Source of the DNA: Flavobacterium cheniae | GTDB lineage: Bacteria; Bacteroidota; Bacteroidia; Flavobacteriales; Flavobacteriaceae | Reading direction: 5' to 3' | Length of the DNA stretch: 64,000 nucleotides | NCBI RefSeq assembly: GCF_004363695.1 | Contig: NZ_SNZC01000001.1 | Coordinates: 1-64,000, forward strand | In this document: positions 7,913-17,343 of the stretch, one piece after another | Numbering within the stretch: position 1 is the first letter of the stretch | Layout: every line of letters begins with the position of its first letter | Notes under the pieces: model-generated | What the model was told of the DNA's origin: nothing | What the model saw: the letters and a program-made list of their open reading frames with translations, nothing else | Database searches by the model: none | Made by a program: the position numbers and the translations under genes

Positions 7913-9217
7913 ATGAATATTCCTCGTAGTAGTTTTCCTAGAATTGTCATCATAGGTGGTGGTTTTGCTGGAATATCTTTAGCGAAAAAACTTCGCAATA
8001 AGAAAGTACAAGTCGTTTTACTAGACAAACATAATTATCACAATTTTCAACCTTTGATGTACCAAGTAGCAACTGGCGGTTTAGAGCCCGATTCTATTGC
8101 GTACCCAATTCGAAAAATTGTTCAAGAATATAAAGATTTTTATTTCCGATTGGCAGAAGTTCGTGAAATTGATGCCGAAAACAATACGGTTTACGCCGAT
8201 ATTGGCGAATTAAAATATGATTATTTAGTAATTGCAACAGGTTCTAAAACCAATTATTTTGGAAATAAAGAAATTGAGCGCAATAGTATGGCGATGAAAA
8301 CGATTCCGCAGTCGTTGAATATTCGTAGTTTGATTTTAGAGAATTTCGAACAAGCTTTGCTTACCAATGATATCGACGAACGTCATAGTTTGATGAATTT
8401 CGTTTTAGTTGGTGGTGGTCCAACAGGAGTTGAATTAGCCGGAGCTTTAGCTGAAATGAAAAAAGCGATTCTTCCAAAAGATTATCCCGATTTAGATGTT
8501 CGAAAAATGGAAATCAATCTGATTCAAAGTGGCGATAGAATTCTGAATACCATGAGCGAAAATGCTTCAGAAAAAGCAGAAAAGTTTCTTTTGGATTTAG
8601 GAGTTAGCGTTTGGAAAAACGTTCGTGTAACAGGTTATGATGGAAAAACCGTAACCACCAATTCCGATTTATCTTTCGATTCAGCAACTGTAATTTGGAC
8701 AGCTGGTGTACAAGGCGCTTTACCTCACGGTTTAAAGGCAGATAGTTTCATCAAAAATGTAGACAGAATTAAAGTCAACCAATTCAATCAAGTAGAGGGG
8801 TATGATAATCTTTTTGCGATTGGTGATATTGCTGTAATGACTTCAGAAGAATTTCCGCAAGGACATCCGATGATGGCACAACCTGCGATGCAACAGGGAA
8901 GATTGTTAGCCGAAAATGTAATCCGATTATTAGATAAAAAGGAATTAAAACCGTTTGTTTACAAAGATAAAGGTTCAATGGCAACCATAGGAAGAAACAA
9001 AGCCGTTGTGGATTTGCCAAAATTTAAATTCAGCGGTGTTTTTGCTTGGTTTGTTTGGATGTTTGTACATTTATTTTCGTTAATTGGATTCAAAAATAAA
9101 GCGGTGGTTTTCTTAAATTGGGTTTACAATTACATCCGTTTTGACCGAGAAGCGCGTTTGATTATGCGTCCGTATAAAAAGAGAAAATTAGTAAGTTTTA
9201 CGAGTGACGAGTTATAA
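7913..9217 (+). CDS. ndh: Type II NADH:quinone oxidoreductase
   Basis: A 434-residue single-subunit NADH dehydrogenase that passes electrons to quinone without pumping protons. The FAD-binding GGGFAG is at 15-20 and the NADH-binding GGGPTG at 167-172. AIGDIAVM is the conserved second FAD contact, and AQPAMQQGRLLA is typical of the NDH-2 quinone side. A hydrophobic C-terminal stretch (FAWFVWMFVHLFSLIGF) suits membrane attachment. It is a single gene with its own -7 box and a terminator behind it. Confidence 0.92.
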   Translation: MNIPRSSFPRIVIIGGGFAGISLAKKLRNKKVQVVLLDKHNYHNFQPLMYQVATGGLEPDSIAYPIRKIVQEYKDFYFRLAEVREIDAENNTVYADIGELKYDYLVIATGSKTNYFGNKEIERNSMAMKTIPQSLNIRSLILENFEQALLTNDIDERHSLMNFVLVGGGPTGVELAGALAEMKKAILPKDYPDLDVRKMEINLIQSGDRILNTMSENASEKAEKFLLDLGVSVWKNVRVTGYDGKTVTTNSDLSFDSATVIWTAGVQGALPHGLKADSFIKNVDRIKVNQFNQVEGYDNLFAIGDIAVMTSEEFPQGHPMMAQPAMQQGRLLAENVIRLLDKKELKPFVYKDKGSMATIGRNKAVVDLPKFKFSGVFAWFVWMFVHLFSLIGFKNKAVVFLNWVYNYIRFDREARLIMRPYKKRKLVSFTSDEL

Positions 9218-9231
9218 ATAGGGGAAAGTTG

Positions 9232-9285
9232 AAAGGGATTAGGAAAAAGTTAATACGTTACGTAAACTATTCCCTAATCCCTTTT
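9232..9285. terminator. Terminator between ndh and the DUF3810 gene
   Basis: Arms AAAGGGATTAGGAA and TTCCCTAATCCCTTT pair with a single bulged C, with a 25-base loop and a short T run. It lies between convergent genes and could serve both. Confidence 0.7.
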
Positions 9286-9288
9286 CTC

Positions 9289-10344
9289 TTATAACTTATT
9301 CTCATACCCAATTGCTAATCCTACAAACTTACTATAGCCTTCCATTCCATCTTTTTGTTGGTTGGCTTTTAGAAAATTGTCGTAGAAATATTCAAAAAAG
9401 GTATTGATTGGCGTTTGGTATTCCTTCCAAAAGATTTTATTTTCTTCAAAGTTTTTTAAAACACCTTTATTGATTTTTTTCAAATAAGGCTCTGAACTTT
9501 CTTCTTTTATCATTTCCAAATTATGCAATGCATAGCGCAACGCAAAACTGTAAGCTGAATATTGGAAATACAAATCCTCGTTTTTAGCAGCCGTTACAAA
9601 TCCAATGAAATTACATTCGCTTTCACTTCCAATTCCGGTTTGATGCGCCATTTCGTGGCAAGTGGTTAAAGGAGAAGTGTATTTTGGTTTCAAATAATTG
9701 ACTTGCGCTTCATTGGTAAACGGATTCAAATACCCACCAAATCCCATATAACTCAACGGATAACTGAACAACGAAGATTTGATGCTTTTTACTTTGTAAC
9801 GGAATTCTTGTAAATCACTTGGAATATTTTCGTATCCTTTCAAAGCCAAATTATAAATTTCGTCATGCGAATATGGTATCACAACCGCAATTGAATCATT
9901 TTTAGTGATTTGCATTTGTAATTCATTGGTTTTCACCAACATTTTTTCAATAAAAACTTTCAATTGGTCTACCGAATATTCTTTTTCAATCTTCAATTTT
10001 TCATGTAACGGAATTCGGTAGTAGTTCATTCCCCAAAGAATATGAAAGAAAAAGTAAAACACCGAAACCCAACTCAAAATAGCTAATCCGTTATTTTTCC
10101 ATTCTTTAAAAAAACCGATTCGGTGTTTCCAAATCCATCTAAATAAGAGTAAAATCAGTATAAAATAGATTACATCACCAAAAGAAAATGGTAACCAACC
10201 TAATGCTTTTCTCGACAAGAAAGCCAATTTCGGATAAAAACCTTTGCTGTACCAATTTTCTACAAAATCAGGAAACAAACCAATCGTTTTCACAACGATG
10301 ATTTGGATAAGTAAGAATAAAGGAAGGACAAATTTTATTTTCAC
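9289..10344 (-). CDS. DUF3810 family membrane protein with zincin motif
   Basis: A 351-residue protein with about three N-terminal membrane helices (around 5-22, 57-70 and 88-105) and a C-terminal domain carrying HEMAHQ at 230-235, the HExxH-type zinc motif of metalloproteases. This matches the DUF3810 family of Bacteroidetes. The substrate is unknown. No ATG is available; I place the start at a GTG (10344) so the protein begins VKIKFVLPLFLLIQ, a good membrane start, rather than a TTG at 10380 that would reach the pepD promoter. Confidence 0.78.
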   Translation of the reverse strand: MKIKFVLPLFLLIQIIVVKTIGLFPDFVENWYSKGFYPKLAFLSRKALGWLPFSFGDVIYFILILLLFRWIWKHRIGFFKEWKNNGLAILSWVSVFYFFFHILWGMNYYRIPLHEKLKIEKEYSVDQLKVFIEKMLVKTNELQMQITKNDSIAVVIPYSHDEIYNLALKGYENIPSDLQEFRYKVKSIKSSLFSYPLSYMGFGGYLNPFTNEAQVNYLKPKYTSPLTTCHEMAHQTGIGSESECNFIGFVTAAKNEDLYFQYSAYSFALRYALHNLEMIKEESSEPYLKKINKGVLKNFEENKIFWKEYQTPINTFFEYFYDNFLKANQQKDGMEGYSKFVGLAIGYENKL

Positions 10345-10380
10345 AGCGTATTTTAAAACGTAAATATAATCACAAATCAA

Positions 10381-10410
10381 TTTGTAAAGAAATTAAACTT
10401 TGTAACTTTG
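10381..10410 (+). promoter_or_regulatory. Promoter of pepD
   Basis: TTTG at 10381-10384, 18 bases, then TAACTTTG at 10403-10410. This is a full match to the Bacteroidetes housekeeping -33/-7 promoter. The ATG follows 32 bases later. Confidence 0.75.
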
Positions 10411-10442
10411 TTGCTTAGACACTTAAAAACTACAAAAATATA

Positions 10443-11909
10443 ATGAGCCAAGAAATTAGAAATCTGGAACCAAAGCCACTTTGGAACAAATTTGCCGATT
10501 TGAATGCTGTACCACGTCCGTCTAAAAAAGAAGAACGTGTGATTGAATTCATGAAAAACTTCGGAACCAGTTTAGGATTAGAAACGTTTGAAGACGAAAT
10601 CAGAAACGTAATCATTCGCAAACCAGCAACGCCAGGAATGGAAAACCGCAAACCAATTGTTTTACAAGGACATTTGGATATGGTTCACCAAAAAAATAAC
10701 GACACGAATTTTGATTTCGATACGCAAGGAATTGATATGTATGTGGATGGTGATTGGGTTCGTGCTCGCGGAACTACGCTTGGTGCCGACAATGGGTTAG
10801 GAGTAGCAATGATTATGGCGATTTTAGAAGCTACAGATATCAAACATCCTGCAATTGAGGCTTTGTTTACGATTGATGAAGAAACGGGAATGACTGGCGC
10901 TTTAAACTTAAAAGGCGGTGTGTTACAAGGTGAAATTTTATTGAATATGGATACCGAAGAAGATGATGAAATCGATATCGGTTGTGCGGGTGGAATTGAT
11001 GTAACTGCTTCAAGAGGTTACAACGAAGAAGAAACGCCAGAAGGTTCTGTGGGTTACACGATTACTGTAAAAGGTTTACAAGGTGGACACTCGGGAATGG
11101 ATATTCATAAAGGATTAGGAAACGCAAACAAAATCATGAACCGTTTATTATTTGATGGTTTTGAGAATTTTGGATTGCAAATTGCTGAAATTTCAGGTGG
11201 AAGTTTGCGTAATGCGATTCCGAGAGAAAGTGTAGCGAAAGTAATTATTGCTGAAATGTATGACGAAGCGTTTGTTTTTGACATGCAAGAAGTAATTGGC
11301 GACATCAAAACCGAATTCAAAACGATGGAGCCAAATTTAACGATTGAGATTGTTAAAAACGATACGATTCCAGCGAAAGTAATGGATTTAGGCGTACAAG
11401 AAGGTTTGTTACGAGCGATTTATGCAGCACACAACGGTGTTTACAGAATGTCGGCTGATATGGAAGACTTGGTAGAAACTTCGAATAATATTGCACGCGT
11501 GATTGTAAAAGACGGACAAATTTCGATTCAGAATTTAACGCGTTCATCGGTGGAAAGTTCTAAAATGGATTTAGCAAATAGCTTACGTTCAGCTTATGAA
11601 TTATTTGGTTGCGAAGTAGAATTTGGAGGAAGTTATCCAGGTTGGACACCAAACGTAAACTCTGAAATTTTAGACGTATTGACTTCTATTTATGAAAAGC
11701 AAAACGGTGAAAAACCAAAAGTAGTGGCGTGTCACGCCGGATTAGAATGTGGTATTTTAGGAACCAATTATCCAAACATGGATATGATTTCTTTTGGACC
11801 AACAATTCACGGAGCACACAGCCCAGATGAAAGAGCATCCATTAAATCGTCTCAGAAATTTTGGAAGTTTGTTTTGGAAATTTTAGAGAATATTCCAGAG
11901 AAGAAATAA
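10443..11909 (+). CDS. pepD: Aminoacyl-histidine dipeptidase (M20 family)
   Basis: A 488-residue cytosolic zinc dipeptidase that cleaves Xaa-His and other dipeptides. Metal and catalytic residues are visible: GHLDMVHQ (His77, Asp79), LGADNGLG (Asp116) and TIDEETGMTGA (Glu146 catalytic, Glu147 ligand), with later GCAGG and a C-terminal GPTIHGAHSPDE block supplying the last His. Length is typical for PepD. It has its own strong promoter and terminator, so it is monocistronic. Confidence 0.94.
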   Translation: MSQEIRNLEPKPLWNKFADLNAVPRPSKKEERVIEFMKNFGTSLGLETFEDEIRNVIIRKPATPGMENRKPIVLQGHLDMVHQKNNDTNFDFDTQGIDMYVDGDWVRARGTTLGADNGLGVAMIMAILEATDIKHPAIEALFTIDEETGMTGALNLKGGVLQGEILLNMDTEEDDEIDIGCAGGIDVTASRGYNEEETPEGSVGYTITVKGLQGGHSGMDIHKGLGNANKIMNRLLFDGFENFGLQIAEISGGSLRNAIPRESVAKVIIAEMYDEAFVFDMQEVIGDIKTEFKTMEPNLTIEIVKNDTIPAKVMDLGVQEGLLRAIYAAHNGVYRMSADMEDLVETSNNIARVIVKDGQISIQNLTRSSVESSKMDLANSLRSAYELFGCEVEFGGSYPGWTPNVNSEILDVLTSIYEKQNGEKPKVVACHAGLECGILGTNYPNMDMISFGPTIHGAHSPDERASIKSSQKFWKFVLEILENIPEKK

Positions 11910-11934
11910 GAGAATAGAAAATAGAATAAAGAGG

Positions 11935-11961
11935 AAATCCCGAGTTAGCTCGGGATTTTTT
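11935..11961. terminator. Terminator of pepD
   Basis: AAATCCCGAG/CTCGGGATTT stem with a TTAG loop and a T run. It also lies at the 3' end of the convergent minus-strand gene. Confidence 0.88.
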
Positions 11962-12901
11962 AATTATAATCAATATAAATTTTAGAAATTTTATTATCCA
12001 ATATATCGAAACTTACGCTTCCACTTGAATCCTTAATTTTAATTTCAAAAAATGTCACATTCTTTATTTCTTTATTATAAAAATTAAAAGTTTTAAACCA
12101 TTTTGCATAAGAATAATTGAATTTTTCTTTAATAGAATCGATTGAATCTCCAATTTTAATTTCAATAGAATCTATAGTAAGTTGCAAATTATTATCTTCT
12201 AAGATTAACAAAAAAAGTTTTTCATCATTAGGATCAAATACAATTTTATTCTCATTAATAAAGTAATCAATTATGGTTTCTGATTCATTTTCAAGAATTA
12301 TGGAATCAGTTCTTATTATATTAATTTTAGCAACATCCTTTTCAAATTGTTTTCTATTGAAACCAAATATGTTTTTTTCGTTTATAAGAATTTGATTTTT
12401 ACTAATTGAATTAATTTTGTCATTTTTTATTTTTTCTATTTCAGAAGCTAAATCTCTATTTACGAAATGAATTATTTCTTTAGATAAAGATTTTTTAAAT
12501 TCGTCTCTTTCATCTTTTACAATGTAGTTTTTATAATAGATTTCATTTGTGTTAGTCGAATAAAAAAGAGTGTCTTGATAACTATTGTATTCTATTACAA
12601 ACATTGTTTTGAATCTTTCATTGCCAAAATGTGTGTTGTAATCTTTTTGCGTCTTATTATAATTTCTTAATTGACTAATAGATTTGTAAATTTTCTTTAC
12701 AACTTTTTCATCAGTAGTTTTTAACAAAAGGAAATTATCTTCTCTTAAATAACTTTCTTCAAAAAAATCAATATCAATTATTGGATCTGTTTCAATATCA
12801 AATGTATTTATTATGTTGTAAATATGAATTTCTGTTAAATCTTTTGGTTTTGATTGTCCAAAGGAAATACAAGTAATTAATATGATAAATAGATAACGCA
12901 T
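11960..12901 (-). CDS. Secreted protein of unknown function
   Basis: A 313-residue protein that I do not recognise. The ATG at 12901 gives a clean type I signal peptide, MRYLFIILITCISFGQS; the longer reading adds a charged leader that hides it. The mature protein is rich in Ile, Lys, Asn, Asp and Glu, with beta-strand-like segments at the C-terminus (VTFFEIKIKDSSGSVSFDI). No lipobox, enzyme motif or repeat is seen. It probably acts in the periplasm. Confidence 0.6.
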   Translation of the reverse strand: MRYLFIILITCISFGQSKPKDLTEIHIYNIINTFDIETDPIIDIDFFEESYLREDNFLLLKTTDEKVVKKIYKSISQLRNYNKTQKDYNTHFGNERFKTMFVIEYNSYQDTLFYSTNTNEIYYKNYIVKDERDEFKKSLSKEIIHFVNRDLASEIEKIKNDKINSISKNQILINEKNIFGFNRKQFEKDVAKINIIRTDSIILENESETIIDYFINENKIVFDPNDEKLFLLILEDNNLQLTIDSIEIKIGDSIDSIKEKFNYSYAKWFKTFNFYNKEIKNVTFFEIKIKDSSGSVSFDILDNKISKIYIDYN

Positions 12902-12929
12902 TTTGAATATTTTATTTTCAAATTTAAAC

Positions 12930-12955
12930 AAAAAAGGCTCACTTTCGTGAACCTC
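12930..12955 (-). terminator. Terminator of the L,D-transpeptidase gene (repeat copy 1)
   Basis: Plus-strand core GGCTCACTTTCGTGAACC: TCAC pairs with GTGA and GG with CC, and the A run becomes a T tail for minus-strand transcripts. The same 18-base core occurs at two more places, behind two other minus-strand genes. Confidence 0.75.
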
Positions 12956-12977
12956 ATTATACTTTATATGTTTAAAA

Positions 12978-13826
12978 TTACTTTTTCTCTCTTTTTGTTT
13001 GCTCTTTTAAAATGGATGGCAAATAAGGTGAAATAATAGTTTCTAATGCTGCTTCAGAGATTGATAATGCTTTAGCATCTTGTGGTAACGTGTTCCAGAT
13101 TTTCGGGTTTTTAAAATCATAGCTTCCAAAAACAATTACGGGAGTTCCTTTTAATTTTACTTTTTCGGCGCTTTCTAATTCCCATTGATCGGCAAATTCG
13201 TATAGCATTTTGGCATCTTTTTCTAACAATCGCAAACAAGAATGCGAAGCTGGATAACCAGGTAATTCATATTCGTGAAAACCAATGCCTTGTTTGTTTT
13301 CAATGTTGAAATTCCATTTTAGTTTCCATTCATCGTTAAACGTACTTATGGTTTCTTCGGCTTTCCAATTGGTAAAAAACAAACCGGTTGGTGTTTTGTC
13401 TTTTTCTCTTCCCAGACTTGTAGGTCCGGTATGTGTTAAAACACCATATTCATAAGTCGCGAAAGCTTGCGTAGCATATGAAAACAGAATAATTTTGCTT
13501 ACTTCGTTCAAAGTCGCAACTTCTATCGGAAAAGGCATATAATATTCCAAATCACCCGAGAAATCGGTTGGCACTACTATCGAATCTAATTTTTTTAAAT
13601 TCACGACATCCACACGATTTAGAGCCAAAACCAAATCGAGTGCTTTTGGATTTGAACCTTCGGTTTTTAACCACTCTTCACTTTTTTGAAATGTATAGGC
13701 GACTTCTTTAGGTTCGCTTCTTTTTATTTCAGGTTTGACAATGGTTATAACTTCTTTCTTCTCTTCTTTACAAGAAAGTGAAAAAAGACTAATTGCCAAA
13801 ACCACTATTTTTAAGACGTTTTTCAT
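12978..13826 (-). CDS. L,D-transpeptidase family lipoprotein (YkuD domain)
   Basis: A 282-residue lipoprotein (signal MKNVLKIVVLAISLFSLSC, lipid Cys19). The YkuD-type catalytic block is GFHEYELPGYPASHSCLRL: His184, His195 and nucleophile Cys197, with SHSC in place of the common SHGC, and Arg199. The family makes 3-3 crosslinks in peptidoglycan or attaches proteins to it. A KTPTGLFFTNWK segment (144-155) precedes the site as in other members. A basic tail (KEQTKREKK) ends the protein. Confidence 0.85.
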   Translation of the reverse strand: MKNVLKIVVLAISLFSLSCKEEKKEVITIVKPEIKRSEPKEVAYTFQKSEEWLKTEGSNPKALDLVLALNRVDVVNLKKLDSIVVPTDFSGDLEYYMPFPIEVATLNEVSKIILFSYATQAFATYEYGVLTHTGPTSLGREKDKTPTGLFFTNWKAEETISTFNDEWKLKWNFNIENKQGIGFHEYELPGYPASHSCLRLLEKDAKMLYEFADQWELESAEKVKLKGTPVIVFGSYDFKNPKIWNTLPQDAKALSISEAALETIISPYLPSILKEQTKREKK

Positions 13827-13918
13827 GTTTTCTTTTTCGCAAAGTTATACCTATAAAACGCGTGTTGTCTTATATTATTCTTTGAAATAGTTACATGATT
13901 TTGATTTTTAGAAGTATT

Positions 13919-13943
13919 AAAAAAGGCTCACTTTCGTGAACCT
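13919..13943 (-). terminator. Terminator, repeat copy 2
   Basis: Same 18-base core as at 12930-12955 (GGCTCACTTTCGTGAACC), directly behind the stop of the lipoprotein gene at 13951-14406. Confidence 0.75.
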
Positions 13944-13950
13944 TCTAAAA

Positions 13951-14406
13951 TTATTTTTGTCTAATTATATTTCTAAACAAATGAAAGTTATTAGGAATAG
14001 CGTTTGTTATTTCTGCTTTGTTTGATGTTATTGTAGGTTTAACGCAAATTACTTTAGTGTCTTTATCTATTTCAATTATATGGGTAGATGTGAAATTTTT
14101 AATGTCTTTGTGAACTAATTTGAATTCATATTTACCAGGTAATAAATAAATTATAGCAAATTCATTTGACATAAGTTGCCCTAAAGGTTTATTGTTAATC
14201 CATACATTTATAAATGATGAGTTATCTATTTTATGATTAAATCCAGCTCCATTATAGATTAATATTTTTCCATTATCAAATTCTCCAATTATTACTGGAT
14301 CAGAAAATGTTCTTTGTAAACTAAATTCAGATTGAATGGGTTTTAATAAACAAGAGGAAAACAATAATGATGATATAAAAAGCAATAAAAAAATCTTTAA
14401 TCTCAT
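13951..14406 (-). CDS. Small lipoprotein, DUF2846-like
   Basis: A 151-residue lipoprotein: signal MRLKIFLLLFISSLLFSSC with Cys19. The mature part has a KILIYNGAG strand, an NVWINNKPLGQL segment and a LLPGKYEFKL turn. This order (Y-x-N/R strand, small cargo strand, PGxxxF) resembles the DUF2846 beta-sandwich, but the match is by eye. The function is unknown. It is a single gene with its own terminator. Confidence 0.6.
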   Translation of the reverse strand: MRLKIFLLLFISSLLFSSCLLKPIQSEFSLQRTFSDPVIIGEFDNGKILIYNGAGFNHKIDNSSFINVWINNKPLGQLMSNEFAIIYLLPGKYEFKLVHKDIKNFTSTHIIEIDKDTKVICVKPTITSNKAEITNAIPNNFHLFRNIIRQK

Positions 14407-14486
14407 GAGTTTTAATTTGTAGTTTTAATCTTATTATTTTTCAAAAATACCAAAAACTTCATTACAACTCCATTTAAGTTATCAAC

Positions 14487-14515
14487 AAAAAAGGCTCACT
14501 TTCGTGAACCTTTTT
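14487..14515 (-). terminator. Terminator of the PepSY/TonB receptor operon, repeat copy 3
   Basis: Third copy of the GGCTCACTTTCGTGAACC hairpin, 7 bases behind the PepSY gene. For minus-strand transcripts the stem is followed by a run of T. Confidence 0.78.
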
Positions 14516-14521
14516 CTTTTA

Positions 14522-15073
14522 TTAACTCAAAATAATTAAAACTAAAATTGGAAAAATTATTCCAGCTACGGCTAGTTTCCAGCCTCGGCGTTTAAAGGTG
14601 TTTTTGCCGTGGGTTACCATTAAAGTTCCCGTGATGGCTATAAGTATTAAAGAAATTCCAAAAATATCAGAGTAGTAAATCCACCAGTTTGATGTAGTTT
14701 TATGCAACTTCATCGTTTGACTGATAATTGGTGTTTTATTGAAAGCAACAATTTCACCTTTACCCGTTTTTATGTCGATTTCTACATCGTGTTTTTCAAA
14801 CGAAATCTTAAACGTGCCTTTCTTTACATTGTGGCGACGCATTTTATCATCGATGCCCAATTGTTTCCCTAAATTTTCAGCAAATTCTTCTGTAATTTGG
14901 CTTTCTTCTGGCAGTTGTACTTTGATGTTTTTGGTTTCGATGGTGTATTTTTCAGGATGCCAATGTTCTCTATGGTTCATTAAAATTCCCGAAAAGGCAA
15001 ACGAAATTATCAATCCTACATAGAAGTAGCCAAAATCGCGGTGAATGTCTCTAACTAATTTTTGTTGTTTCAT
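14522..15073 (-). CDS. PepSY-associated membrane protein
   Basis: A 183-residue inner-membrane protein with one helix near 16-32 (YFYVGLIISFAFSGILM), a periplasmic PepSY-like region, and two C-terminal helices (about 132-152 and 163-182). Conserved histidines (HREHW near 37, MKLHKTTSNWW near 124) are typical of the family. Such proteins sit beside siderophore receptors and are thought to reduce or process the ferric siderophore. It starts 4 bases after the TonB receptor gene and is surely co-transcribed with it. Confidence 0.85.
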   Translation of the reverse strand: MKQQKLVRDIHRDFGYFYVGLIISFAFSGILMNHREHWHPEKYTIETKNIKVQLPEESQITEEFAENLGKQLGIDDKMRRHNVKKGTFKISFEKHDVEIDIKTGKGEIVAFNKTPIISQTMKLHKTTSNWWIYYSDIFGISLILIAITGTLMVTHGKNTFKRRGWKLAVAGIIFPILVLIILS

Positions 15074-15076
15074 GGT

Positions 15077-17281
15077 TTAAAATTTATATCGTAAAGAAGT
15101 TAAAATTTGTCTTGGAGCAATAGGGTTTACACTGTAGTTTTCGTGCATCGTATAATTCAACTCGTTGGTAATATTTGATAATTTGCAAAGTAATGTAAAT
15201 TGTTTCCAATTATAACCAAGCGATACATCAATAGTTGTGTAACCATTTACAGGAATTTCTCTATCCCAAATTCCGTTTGGATAGGTTGGGTTTATTTGAT
15301 TGTTCCAACCTCCAACTCGGTCGCCAATGTAGTTTCCAATTGCTCCAACCGAAATGTTTTTGAAAATTCCTGTTGGTACAGTATAGAAGAAACTTAAGTT
15401 TGCAGTATGTTGAGGTGTTCTTACTAAACGGTCACCTTCAATAAAACTTCCTGTTGCTCCAGTGGTTTCTGTATAACGCATATCGTTGTAGCTGTAACCC
15501 GCCATAATGTTGAAATCATCTATCGGTTTGTACGTAATGTCTAATTCAATTCCTTTACTTGTTGTTTCACCGCTTAACGCTTTTACATTGGTGTTGGTAT
15601 TGATGTTTCCGTTGGCATCAAATTCGGCTGTTTGCGCCAAGTTGCTGTTCACAATTTGGTACAAAGTAACGTTTGTAGTTAGTTTTCCTTTCCAGAATTC
15701 GTTTTTAACACCAACTTCAATTTGGTCAATGATGGAAGGTTCAATCGCTTCGTTATTAATATCTACTCCAGTATTTGGTGTAAAGGAATTGGAATAACTT
15801 GAGAATAAAGTAATACTTTTTGTAGGTTGGTAAATTAAACCCACTTTTGGAGAGAAAGCTCTATCGTTACGAATTTTTTCTTCAGTAACCGTGTTTGCTG
15901 TAATGTTGTATGTTTCAGGTTTTGCTTCTTGGTACGAATAACGAACGCCCAATAAAGCTTTGAATTTTTCTCCAAACGAAATCAAATCTTGAGCATAAAT
16001 TCCTAAACGAGTAGTTTCTGTCTTTACGATTCTTGTTATTTCTGAAGGTAAAGCTGGTAATTCATTTGAAGCATCATAAGAAGCTGGATCAAAAATATTT
16101 ACGGTATCATAATTTGTTACTGTTGTGCCAGTTGTTGGATTGAAAAATCTGAACGTGTACGCATCTGCATATGAAATTTCAGTATCTATTCCTGTAAACA
16201 ATTGATGTTTGATTTTACCTGTTTTAAAATTGCCTTGTAAGCTAATTTGATTGGCTAGAATTTGTTCTACTGCTTTATTTCTTCCATATGGACGATTCCA
16301 ATCGCCATTTGCTGCAGGTTGAATACGTTCTGTACCAATAGATTCTCTATCGTAATCTTGGAAAGAAGAATTAAAGTTTAGTTTCCAATTTTTATTGAAT
16401 TCATGATTTGCTAATATCGAAGCGGTTGCTTGTTTGGTAGTTCCGTTAGACCATTTTGCTCCTAAATATGCGTTTCTTGGCACATTAGCAATTTCTTTCC
16501 CAATAGAACCGGTACCAAAATCGGGTGTCCAATCATCACTTAAATAATCGGCTTGAAGCGTGATTTCTGTTTTATCACTCACTTTAAAAAGTAGGGAAGG
16601 ATTTACGTAGTAACGTTCTTTAGTGACAAAATCTCTAAAGCTTTCCGAATTTTCATACGAACCATTAAAACGATATGCAATCGAATTATTAAAAGCACCA
16701 TACACATCTGCTGAAGGTTTGTAGAAATTGTAACTTCCTGCTTGCATGGTGAATTCGCCACCGGTTCTAAAATTTGGAGATTTGGTTACCATATTCATAA
16801 TTCCTCCAGGCGCCACATTACCGTATAATAACGCTGCACTTCCTTTTAAAATTTCTACTTTTTCTAACGAAGAAACTTCTGGAATAGAACCGCTGTTGAA
16901 ACGGAAACCGTTTTTAAACATGTTGTTGGCCGACATGTCGTAGCCTCTTGACCAAAACGATTCTTGAGCGCCACCTCGTGCTGAACCAACATAAACACCA
17001 TTTGCATTTTTGATAACATCACTCAAACGAATGGATTGTTGTTGTTGGATGATTTCGGCTCCAATCACTTGAATGGCTTGAGGTAAATCTTTTTCTTTGA
17101 TTCCAGCTCTGTTTACTGAAGATTTTGAAGGGTTGTTTTTGGCTTCGATAACCACTTCTTTTAATTTTTTTACAGTATCGTTTTCTGTAAAATAGTTTTC
17201 ACTAACGTCGTTAAGGTTTTCTTGAGATACTGCCTGAAGTGAAGACAGTAATACTATAGATTTGAAAATGTTTTTATACAT
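15077..17281 (-). CDS. TonB-dependent siderophore receptor
   Basis: A 734-residue outer-membrane receptor. After the signal peptide comes a short TonB-box region, then the plug: LPQAIQVIGAEIIQQQ (about 69-84), SRGYDMSANNMFKNGFR and ILKGSAALLYGNVAPGGIMNMVTK (around 145-170), then a beta barrel ending in LRYKF with an aromatic last residue. It lacks the N-terminal carboxypeptidase-like domain of SusC types, so it resembles FhuA/FpvA ferric-siderophore receptors. The upstream region holds a good promoter flanked by two palindromes, which suggests iron control. Confidence 0.9.
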   Translation of the reverse strand: MYKNIFKSIVLLSSLQAVSQENLNDVSENYFTENDTVKKLKEVVIEAKNNPSKSSVNRAGIKEKDLPQAIQVIGAEIIQQQQSIRLSDVIKNANGVYVGSARGGAQESFWSRGYDMSANNMFKNGFRFNSGSIPEVSSLEKVEILKGSAALLYGNVAPGGIMNMVTKSPNFRTGGEFTMQAGSYNFYKPSADVYGAFNNSIAYRFNGSYENSESFRDFVTKERYYVNPSLLFKVSDKTEITLQADYLSDDWTPDFGTGSIGKEIANVPRNAYLGAKWSNGTTKQATASILANHEFNKNWKLNFNSSFQDYDRESIGTERIQPAANGDWNRPYGRNKAVEQILANQISLQGNFKTGKIKHQLFTGIDTEISYADAYTFRFFNPTTGTTVTNYDTVNIFDPASYDASNELPALPSEITRIVKTETTRLGIYAQDLISFGEKFKALLGVRYSYQEAKPETYNITANTVTEEKIRNDRAFSPKVGLIYQPTKSITLFSSYSNSFTPNTGVDINNEAIEPSIIDQIEVGVKNEFWKGKLTTNVTLYQIVNSNLAQTAEFDANGNINTNTNVKALSGETTSKGIELDITYKPIDDFNIMAGYSYNDMRYTETTGATGSFIEGDRLVRTPQHTANLSFFYTVPTGIFKNISVGAIGNYIGDRVGGWNNQINPTYPNGIWDREIPVNGYTTIDVSLGYNWKQFTLLCKLSNITNELNYTMHENYSVNPIAPRQILTSLRYKF

Positions 17282-17282
17282 C

Positions 17283-17305
17283 TTATTTAGATTAAATTAA
17301 AATAA
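17283..17305 (-). promoter_or_regulatory. Operator-like palindrome 1 (possible iron-repressor site)
   Basis: A 23-base box with outer arms TTATTT and AAATAA and the left half TTATTTAGATTAA. It lies between the -7 box and the receptor ATG, over the probable transcript start. A protein bound here would block transcription. Its left half matches box 2 (17344-17366). Confidence 0.45.
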
Positions 17306-17310
17306 CGATG

Positions 17311-17342
17311 CAAAAATATTGAGTCAAAATGAAACTACAAAA
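17311..17342 (-). promoter_or_regulatory. Promoter of the TonB siderophore receptor operon
   Basis: On the minus strand TTTTG (plus 17338-17342), 19 bases, then TATTTTTG (plus 17311-17318). Both boxes and the spacing fit the Bacteroidetes consensus. It ends 30 bases before the receptor ATG. Confidence 0.72.
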
Positions 17343-17343
17343 T

